Origin: Molossus alvarezi | Lineage: Eukaryota > Chordata > Mammalia > Chiroptera > Molossidae | Assembly (NCBI GenBank): GCA_037176705.1 | Contig: CM073887.1 | Coordinates: 85,260,348 to 85,324,347 of the forward strand | DNA length: 64,000 nucleotides | Reading direction: 5' to 3' | Shown here: piece by piece, positions 57,201-64,000 of the stretch | How positions within the stretch are numbered: position 1 is the first letter of the stretch | Layout of the letters: every line of letters begins with the position of its first letter | Program-made: the position numbers and the translations under genes | Notes under the pieces: model-generated | Seen by the model: only the letters and a program-made list of their open reading frames with translations | What the model was told of the DNA's origin: nothing | Database searches by the model: none

Positions 57201-57600
57201 TCCGGAGGCTTTACAGGTCTCCTTTAATCTTTCTGGGGATGTCTTGGCATCTCCAAGCTGCTCGTGGGAAACCCAAGTAGGATCTTCGAGGCCCTGGAAC
57301 TCAAGGGGTGCCTCCCCTCAGATCTACAGGGGTCTGGCAGCCGGATGGGGAGAGGCTGTCCATCCCAAGCATCTAGTCCCTGGTGTAGCAAAACAGCAGG
57401 GAATCTTGCTTCAGAACATTGTTGCAACTGCTTAAGGCTTCCCCAGGTAACCCTAGAAAGAATTAGAGAGGGGCCATGGGACCAAGTCCAGAACCGAGTG
57501 TGAGTTTTATGATCAGTGTCCAAGGTCAGCTGTATCATTTGGGGAGTCAGGTTGAAGGGCAGGTCCTTCCTATTCATGGTAAGGTTTTATCCACCAAGCT
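54263..57600 (-). pseudogene. ERV internal region after pol (env expected), unresolved
   Basis: Between the integrase remnant and the PPT, where a simple retrovirus carries env. Partly open minus-strand frames include 57577-57224, 56426-56133 and 55422-55039. I could not identify a surface or transmembrane domain with confidence, and stops are frequent. A VES SINE (56565-56787) interrupts it. The env call rests on position alone. Confidence 0.5.
56565..56787 (+). repeat. VES-type SINE inserted in the ERV
   Basis: Near-consensus VES with a (CAA)n-containing tail. Flanking 'caaaatgcaaccct' (56551-56564) and 'caaaatacaaccct' (56788-56801) are the 14-bp target duplication. Confidence 0.96.
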
Positions 57601-58345
57601 GCCAGCCACTTAGGACCTATAGGAGACAACACAAGCATACCCCTGCCCCCAAACCAGTAACTCTGTAGAACCTTGCCATTCAGGTCCTTGCTGTGGATCT
57701 CTGTACTGGACTAAAGGCTTGGGCCCTGTGTCAGAAGCCTTTTGTTGATGTCGCTCCACAGCTATAGTGCCAAAGCAATCTAGATTTAAAAAATTTAATG
57801 TGTAGATTGCCAGAGAAAGCTGATTTACAGGGGGTTCTCCCATACTCCCCCCTTTTTGTTTTGTAATTAATAATTTTAAAGTAGCATGAGCACGTTCAAC
57901 AATAACTTGTCCTGTAGGGTTATAGGGGATGCCAGTTTTATGGCTAATGTTCCATTGTTGGAGAAATATTTTAATGTTTTGAGATGTACAGGCTGGCCCA
58001 TTATCTGTTTTAATTTCCATTGGCACCCCTATATGTGCAAAACAGGACAGCCAGTGACGCTTAACATCTTTGGCTTTTCCCCTGGTAGTGGCGGTTGCAT
58101 GTAGAAAATTGAAATGGGTATCTATAGTAACATGTACTCATTGAAATTGACCAAATTATGGACTATATGTTACATCTGTTTGCTATAAGGTATTAGGGGA
58201 TAAACCCCGAGCATTGACTCCTGCTGATGTTGGAGTCCCTCCGGAAAGTTGGCAATCTGGGCAAGATTTAATAATAACCTGATAGGGCAAACATTTTTGT
58301 ACAGGTTGTTGACCTGGCCATATTATAGCTGGAAAAACAAAATGA
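57601..58345 (-). pseudogene. ERV integrase (class II/betaretrovirus-like), degenerate
   Basis: Retroviral integrase joins viral DNA to host DNA. Visible in minus-strand order: the end of the zinc-binding domain ('KSCPDCQLSGG'), a first core aspartate ('QTDVTY'), the second in 'IKTDNGPACTSQN', and the glutamate in 'VERAHATLKLLITKQKGG'. A C-terminal region ends near 57605. The DDE triad can be read, but at least two stops separate the zinc-binding end from the core. gag, protease and RT are absent: the element is truncated at a poly-A/T junction near 58345. Class II assignment is by overall motif style. Confidence 0.85.
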
Positions 58346-58793
58346 AAAAAAAAAAAAAAAGGAACCACGACCTACTGAGATGCTAGCTGAAGGCAATAGG
58401 AATACAGAATGGAGAGTTGAGAAAGGTAGTTATAAATACCAGTTATAATCATGTGACCAGCTATAGGAAGTAGAACTGTTTCTATATCTGCCACGCACAC
58501 ACACAAATTTTTTCTTCCCTCTCTTACTCCCTTATCAAGTAACATAAGATATTTAGATTTTATATCATAGTAATTTAGTATTGTTAATTTAACATCATAG
58601 TACAAGTTATGGGAGATCATGGGGAAGGGTAAACATCACTCAAGGACTTTACCTTTTCTGGGAAAGAGCTTAGCAAATTTTTGGTTGTATATAGCCTAGT
58701 TGTCTCATGATAGACAAAATTATGCCTTTATTTGGAGATTAGGTATGGTTTAAGGAGATGTATATGGGTGCCACATTGAGAAGAGGTGGACTT
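58346..58793. other. anonymous sequence beyond the ERV break
   Basis: Begins with an A run (58345-58360). No gene and no repeat recognised, and no 5' LTR or L1 3' UTR. Confidence 0.45.
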
Positions 58794-59335
58794 ATGATGG
58801 TTCATTTTGTATATCAACTTGAGTAAACCACAAAGTGCCTACATTAAACATTATTTCTGGAAGTCTCTTGAGGATGATTTCAAATGAGATTAGCATTTGA
58901 TTCAGTGGACTCTATAAAGTAGATCACCCTCCCTAATGTAGCTGGGCATCATCCAATCTGTTGAAGGCCCATTGAGAAGGAAAGATGGAGGAAGGAGAAA
59001 TTTACCCCCTTTTTCTTGCCTCAAAGATTGAGCTATGACATCTTATCTCATCTTCTCTATCCCTCAGACCAGGATTTACATCATCATCTGCCCTGGTTCT
59101 CAGGCCTTCAGACTGACTGTATTACACCAGCAGCTTTCCTCGTTCTCCAGATTGCAGGTGGGAGAAGTGGGACTTTTCAGCCTCTGGAATCACATTAGTC
59201 ATTTCTTCATAATAAATGTCTACATATATACATACATACATACATACATACCCATCCACCCATCTGCACATACATATCCTATTGATTTTGTTTCTCTGGA
59301 GAATCCAAATACAATTGATTTCTCTCCTGAACATT
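58794..59335 (+). repeat. ancient interspersed repeat (L1M-type 3' sequence likely)
   Basis: 'gagattagcatttgattcag', 'gggcatcatccaatctgttg', 'aggccttcagactgactgta', 'gctttcctcgttctccagat' and 'ttgtttctctggagaatcc' form a characteristic ordered block set of an old eutherian repeat. A (CATA)n run sits at about 59226-59252. I recall this as L1M-like but am not sure of the family. Confidence 0.5.
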
Positions 59336-59835
59336 CTAATTCTGTCATTTCTGGGGTGGAGTCGGGGAAAATGTTTTATTTTTGATGAGCATCCCAAGTG
59401 ATTATCTTCAAGAGGAAGGTTGCAAAGCTCTGAATCTAACTTAGGCAAACAGTTTATCCTAGCTCTACCCATAGTTGTCTCAGTGAATCTGATTAGGTCA
59501 AGGAACTTTTCTAAAACTCAGTTATTCATAAGAGAATTATGAGGACTGGACTGCAGCATAATCCAATCACTAGATATTCTCTAAAAAACTTCCATTGTGG
59601 TCATAATCTTTCCAAAAGAAAAACTTTTGGGTGGCCATAAAATTGATCGATGGGAGGCAAACTCATATGTGGTAACTGAATTATCACAAATGACAACATT
59701 GGGAAAAGCTTAAGTATTTAGTCAGCAATGTTACACTTCCAATTAATTATCCTACTGAACCATGAAAGGATTACAAAAATTGCTAACCTTACAAAATAAA
59801 AAGAGAAAAGAAAAAACTCATTATCAGTTGGGTTT
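59336..59835. other. anonymous sequence
   Basis: No gene and no repeat recognised. Confidence 0.45.
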
Positions 59836-59843
59836 AAGAAAGT

Positions 59844-60063
59844 ATTTTTTTTATCCTCACCTGAGGACAGTTTTCCATTTTTTATTCACACAGAGTGGGA
59901 GGGAAGGAGAGGAAGATAGAGAGAAACATCGATGTGAAAGGGACACATCAAGTGGCTGCCACCCACACAACTAACCAGGGCACATGCCCTTAGCGGGAAC
60001 TGAACCCGGGTCTCTCTGGACCGCAGGCCGACGCTCTAACCGCTGAGCCAAACTGGCCAGGGC
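59844..60063 (-). repeat. VES-type SINE
   Basis: Minus-strand VES with a short internal deletion in the middle ('aaccagggcacatgccct'). A perfect 8-bp duplication, aagaaagt, flanks it at 59836-59843 and 60064-60071. Confidence 0.93.
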
Positions 60064-60071
60064 AAGAAAGT

Positions 60072-60750
60072 GTTTTTGAACTAGATGTTTTATCAAAATT
60101 CTTTAACCACTCAGCCTAATTGAACAATGTCAAACCAGAAAGATAACAACCAGGAGAAACTGTGAAGAGATTCCTGGCTATAACTGCATTAGCTAATAGC
60201 CTCCAGATGCTGAAACCCAAAGCCCTATAATTAAAAGAAAATTTATGATAAATTAGCCTTATTTGGAAAGTGTTGGACATGTAAATGAAGGTTAGAAGGA
60301 AGTGGAGGCTAGTGTAGGACAGACTGAGCCTGGGAAAGGGAGATAAAGCTGTCATGTGCTTTACAGACCTACTCTTTATCCCACGATTAACTTGTAAAAC
60401 CAATACTGGCAACATACAAGATTCTTTTGGCGAGTGAAACTATCTGTGACTCATTAAAATAAAGGATAAGAATACAGAAGCTCTGTGAATCCCGATCTTC
60501 ACTCCTTTGTCCTCAGTCTTATCAGCACTTAGTAGCACATGGAGAGCTAAACCTTCCCCATGGTAAAAAAGCAGATTGTCCAGGAATGGGCCGCTTAGGA
60601 CTGAGGTAGCTGCAGGAATTGCCTCTGCCAGCTCATGTTTAAGAGTTTCTGATTCACAGGCATACCTTCATTAAAAAATCCTCATCCTTATCTTCCTTTA
60701 CATGTTGCAAATTTCTAACTATTGTTATATGACTTGAAAGCTGCCCTTCC
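60072..60750. other. anonymous sequence
   Basis: No supported gene. The minus-strand frame at 60116-60415 has no recognisable domain. Confidence 0.45.
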
Positions 60751-60760
60751 ATCTAGCCAG

Positions 60761-60996
60761 GTTTTTTCTTTTTTATCCTCACCTGAGGACATTTTTGCAT
60801 TTATCTTCAGATAGAGCAGGAAGGAGAGAGGGGGGAAGAGAGAGAGACACACACACGTCAACTGGTTGCCACCTACACTACCCCAACCAGAGTGGAAACA
60901 AACTGAAACCGAGGTATGGGCCTTTAGTGGGAACTGAACCTGGGACTCTCTGGCCGACAGGCCGACACTGTAACTGCTGAGCCAAACCAGCCAGGG
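60761..60996 (-). repeat. VES-type SINE
   Basis: Minus-strand VES with 'cctggctggtttggctcagc' head and 'caggtgaggataaaaa' end. An 8-bp duplication, ctagccag, flanks it at 60753-60760 and 60997-61004. Confidence 0.93.
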
Positions 60997-61194
60997 CTAG
61001 CCAGATTTTTATCTATGAGAGAATGTGAGCTATGATAGAACAGCAGAACTGGAATGAATAGTTTCACACAGCAGGCAATCCAGTCATTTCTCCTGTTGAC
61101 TGACGGACTCTACTGAACTGCTTCATCCAAAGTAACAAAATTATAACAACTAATCCTAACATTTCAATGAAACCACAAAAGACCCCCCCAAAAA

Positions 61195-61676
61195 ACTCAA
61201 AGTAATCTTAAGATAGAACAAAGAGGGAGTAAAAACAGTCTATTCAATAAGTGGTTCTGGGAAACTGGACAGATACATGCAAAAAAATAAAATTGGACCA
61301 CTTTTCTATATCATACCCCAAAATAAACTTAAAGTGGATTAAAGACTTAAATGTAAGACCTTAAACCATAAAACTCCTGGAAAGAAAATAGGCAGTAAAA
61401 TCTCTGACATTACTCTTAGTAGCACATTTTTTAATACGTCTCTTTGGGCAATGGTACAAAAAATAAAATAAAATAAACAAATGGGAATACATCAAATTGA
61501 AAAGATTTTTTTTACAGCAAAGGAAACCATCAACAAAACAAAAAGATAACCTACTGAATGGAAGAACATATTCACAAATGGTACATCCAATAATGGTTTA
61601 ATATCCAAAATATTTAAAGAACTCATACAAATTAACACCAAAAGAACAAACAATCCAATTTATAAATGAGCAGAGA
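61195..61676 (+). mobile_element. old L1 ORF2 fragment
   Basis: Nucleotides track the ORF2 C-terminal region ('gtctattcaataagtggttc', 'actggacagatacatgcaaa', 'gacttaaatgtaagacctta', 'accatcaacaaaacaaaaag'). It is clearly more diverged than the other L1s and reads as an older subfamily. A SINE cuts it at 61677. Confidence 0.8.
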
Positions 61677-61845
61677 GCCCTGGTGGGTTTGGCTCAGCAG
61701 TTAGAGCAACGGTCACAGACCAGAGTCATGAGTTCGATTCTGATCAAGGGCAAGTGCCTTGGTTGCAGTTGCATCCCTGGCCCTGGTTGGGGTCATGCCA
61801 GAGGCAACCAATCTGTATGTCTCTCTCACATTAATGCTTCTCAGA
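61677..61845 (+). repeat. VES-type SINE, cut by the L1 at 61850
   Basis: Diverged VES head 'gccctggtgggtttggctca', B-box region 'gagttcgattctgatcaa' and middle. It stops in the pyrimidine-tract region, where the A-run and first bases of an L1 begin. Its 3' end should lie beyond the right edge of the window if the L1 inserted into it. Confidence 0.85.
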
Positions 61846-61849
61846 AAAA

Positions 61850-62662
61850 AAAATGGCGGCGGAGTGAGCGGAGCTACACAGACCGTCTCCCAGAACCAAA
61901 CTGGAATTACAACTATAACACAGACACATCGACGGGAAAAAGCAACAGAAAAGCAGCTTGCGAGGACCATATAACGAGGGACACGGACTCCATCCCGGTA
62001 GGCTTGCGAAGGCGCGAGACGGGGGCTGGGAGCCCACGGTCGGCAGCTCGGCAGCGGCCTCAGCTGGGAGCGGCGCCCTCGGGTCACACTCCCAGGCGGC
62101 CCCACAGCGCAGCCGGGACAGAGGCTGAAACAGCCACAGCCACTCACCTTGGGCTCCGGCAGAGGGAGGGCGGACTGGACTGGAACTGTGTCGGGACACT
62201 CGGGGTTTGGAGGGCGCTCAGAGCTTTGGCTGAGTACAGCCACACGGGACTGTGGCCACATTGCTCCTTCCCGGGGCTCTGAGGAGAGGCAGCAGCCCCT
62301 CCCTCGGAGATCCAACCCCACCCTGTGGGCCATTGAAGTGCTAATTGAGGCTCACTAACAACCAGCATCTGCCCCACCCTCGTGAAAGCCCCTTGGCTGA
62401 GCACCAGAGGGAGTTTTTCAATCAACTGACAACCCAAAACTCATCAAGTAACCTAGACTGCTAGCCTCCAGGCAAAAAGCTAGAGGATAACAGTACCTTT
62501 CCTGGACTGGCAACTTTAACCAGGAAAGTAAGACTTGACAGAGGTGTTCAACGTGGGTCTTCCCTCACTCATCTAAACACAGGAGAGGGAGCCACAAATA
62601 GCAGAACACCAACACCCACAGGGAGAACTTGACAGGCTCCAAAGCCCACAGTGATAGCCAAA
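61850..62662 (+). promoter_or_regulatory. L1 5' UTR / internal promoter with YY1-type motif
   Basis: The first bases contain AAAATGGCGGC (61850-61860), a strong YY1-type site in the same terminal position where YY1 directs start-site choice in human L1. The segment is CpG-rich (61990-62290). An antisense frame of 206 codons (62333-61713) begins with an ATG but runs out into the SINE. No function is implied by its presence alone. Confidence 0.75.
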
Positions 62663-63544
62663 ATGGTGAAACACAGAAACAGAAGCCAAATGAAAGAGCA
62701 AGACACCTCCACCGAAGATGAGATCAATGTGGAGCAATTAGGCATGTTAACAGAGCTAGAATTCAGAGCCATGATCTTGAGGAAGCTGAACAGCATGAGT
62801 AAGGACATAGAGACACTGAAAATAAGCCAAATGGAAATTAAAAACCAACAAGAAGAGATAAAAAATGACATATCCGAAATGAAAAACACATTGGAAGGTT
62901 TAAAAAGCAGAGTAGGGGAAGCTGAGGACCGGATCAGTGAATTAGAAGACAGGGTAGAAAAAATCAACCAATCAGAAAAACAAAAGGAAAAAACTATTAA
63001 AAAACAGGAAGACAGCTTAAGAGAACTATGGGACAACTGGAAACGTAATAATATTCGCGTCATAGGAGTCCCCGAAGAAGAAGAAAAGGAGCAAGGGATA
63101 GAGAATATATTCAAAAAAATAGTGAGAGAAAACTTCCCTAATTTGGTGAAGGAAGAAGGCATTCAAGTTCAAGAAGCACAGAGAGTCCCAAGTAAGAAGA
63201 ACCCAAACAGGCCCACACCAAGACACATAGTAATTAAAATGCCACAAATTAAAGACAAAGAGAGAATCCTAAAAGCAGCAAGAGATAAGCAACAGGTTAC
63301 CTACAAAGGGAACCCCATAAGGCTCTCAGCTGACTTCTCACAAGAAACACTACAGGCCAGAAGAGAATGGCATGAAGTAATCAAAGTCATGAAAAACAAG
63401 AATCTGAATCCAAGACTACTCTACCCAGCAAGGCTATCATTCAAAATAGAAGATCAAATAAGGAGCTTCCCAGACAAAAAAAAGCTAAGGGAATACATTA
63501 GCACCAAACCAGCACTGCAAGAAATGTTAAAAGGACTGCTGTAA
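62663..63544 (+). CDS. LINE-1 ORF1p, intact
   Basis: A 293-residue RNA-binding chaperone that forms trimers and coats L1 RNA in cytoplasmic particles. The ATG at 62663 has a good context (A at -3, G at +4). The apparent upstream extension starts with GTG and is not used. Residues about 45-120 are a charged coiled coil ('LEDRVEKINQSEKQ'). The RRM follows from 'NNIRVIGVPEEEEKEQ'. The C-terminal domain has 'PRHIVIKMPQIKDKERILKA', 'LSADFSQETLQARREW' and 'LLYPARLSFKIED', with the arginines used for nucleic-acid binding in the family present. No internal stop or shift. ORF2 starts 45 bases after the stop. Confidence 0.95.
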   Translation: MVKHRNRSQMKEQDTSTEDEINVEQLGMLTELEFRAMILRKLNSMSKDIETLKISQMEIKNQQEEIKNDISEMKNTLEGLKSRVGEAEDRISELEDRVEKINQSEKQKEKTIKKQEDSLRELWDNWKRNNIRVIGVPEEEEKEQGIENIFKKIVRENFPNLVKEEGIQVQEAQRVPSKKNPNRPTPRHIVIKMPQIKDKERILKAARDKQQVTYKGNPIRLSADFSQETLQARREWHEVIKVMKNKNLNPRLLYPARLSFKIEDQIRSFPDKKKLREYISTKPALQEMLKGLL

Positions 63545-63589
63545 TTAGCAGGAGAAGTGGGAAGAAAAATAGAACCACACTAAACAAAA

Positions 63590-64000
63590 ATGGCAATAAA
63601 TAAGTACATATCAATAATCACCTTAAACGTAAATGGATTGAATGCTCCCATAAAGAGACACAGAGTAGCTGATTGGATAAGAAAGCATGACTCATCTATA
63701 TGTTGTTTACAAGAGACCCACCTCTCAACAAAAGACTCACATAGGTTGAAAGTGAAGGGATGGAAAAAAATTTTCCAAGCAAATGGAAAGCAAAAAAAAG
63801 CTGGGGTAGCAATTCTCATATCTGATAAAATAGATTTCAAAATGAAGACCATAACTAGAGACAAAGACGGCCACTACATAATATTGAAAGGATCTATCCA
63901 ACAGGAAGATATAACCTTGATAAACATATATGCACCCAATATAGGAGCACCAAAATATATTAAAAATCTTCTGGAGGACTTCCAAGGAGAAATCGACAAC
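63590..64000 (+). CDS. LINE-1 ORF2p, N-terminal endonuclease part (runs off the window)
   Basis: ORF2p is the endonuclease/reverse transcriptase that nicks the target at TT/AAAA-like sites and copies RNA in place. The 137 codons seen are fully open: 'MAINKYISIITLNVNGLNAP' has the catalytic Asn, 'ICCLQETHLSTKDSHR' the catalytic Glu, and 'TLINIYAPNIGAPKYI' the central Tyr-containing strand of the apurinic-endonuclease-like fold. The ATG follows a 45-base inter-ORF spacer with 'aacaaaaatgg' context. RT and C-terminal regions are not in the window. Confidence 0.93.
   Translation, partial: MAINKYISIITLNVNGLNAPIKRHRVADWIRKHDSSICCLQETHLSTKDSHRLKVKGWKKIFQANGKQKKAGVAILISDKIDFKMKTITRDKDGHYIILKGSIQQEDITLINIYAPNIGAPKYIKNLLEDFQGEIDN

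Larger units (their letters stand above)
61847..64000 (+). mobile_element. young LINE-1 (copy L), 5' complete, runs off the window
   Basis: A full 5' UTR (about 810 bp), an intact ORF1 and the open start of ORF2 in the canonical order. The sequence has few changes from what the degenerate copies imply as ancestral and retains many CpG sites in the 5' UTR. The rest of ORF2 and the 3' UTR are outside the window, so full integrity is unknown. Confidence 0.93.

Overview
The window is mammalian nuclear DNA, most probably from a bat. The main evidence is about 22 tRNA-derived SINEs whose head (CCCTGGCC-GTTTGGCTCAG) and layout match the chiropteran VES type. These sit beside recently active L1 elements, a SPIN-type hAT transposon (a family known from some vesper bats), and old eutherian repeats (MIR, MER5, L1M-like 3' ends). 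There are no operons, CRISPR arrays or prokaryote-type genes. The only non-transposon coding candidate is a 29-codon terminal exon near 26.9 kb followed by a long 3' UTR, so much of the window may be intron or intergenic DNA.

Layout. 1-10.5 kb: mostly anonymous AT-rich sequence with old L1 and MIR pieces, a SPIN element (4984-5205) and three VES SINEs. 10.6-25.1 kb: a four-level nest. An old + strand L1 (10580-12950 and 22332-25066) was split by an ORF1-only, HAL1-like element (+, 13198-15399). That element was split by a full-length L1 on the - strand (22317 down to 16234) carrying about 0.8 kb of 3'-transduced flank. That L1 was hit by a VES SINE. A tailless 5S rRNA retropseudogene and a short VES also sit in the outer L1. 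25-36 kb: SINEs, the candidate terminal exon and 3' UTR, a 5'-truncated L1, and a twin-primed (5'-inverted) L1 with a second L1 tail inside it. 36.4-39.4 kb: MER5-type hAT remnants, one split by a second HAL1-like element (-). 41-46 kb: a SINE-riddled L1 tail and old repeats. 46.6-53.9 kb: two head-to-tail L1s. 53.9-58.3 kb: a 5'-truncated class II-like endogenous retrovirus (-) with a recognisable LTR, polypurine tract and degenerate integrase. 61.85 kb to the window end: the 5' UTR, an intact ORF1 and the open beginning of ORF2 of a young L1.

The L1s supply the retrotransposition machinery. Target-site duplications flank SINEs, 5S RNA, HAL1-like copies and L1s alike, which fits one L1 machinery mobilising all of them. 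Almost all copies are broken. Only the L1 at the right edge looks intact as far as it can be seen. The most informative observations are the TSD-resolved nest, the paired HAL1-like elements with a shared reading-frame defect, two tail-less pol III retrocopies, a SINE with an apparent 3' transduction, and the possible intact L1. I did not find a convincing new protein-coding system.
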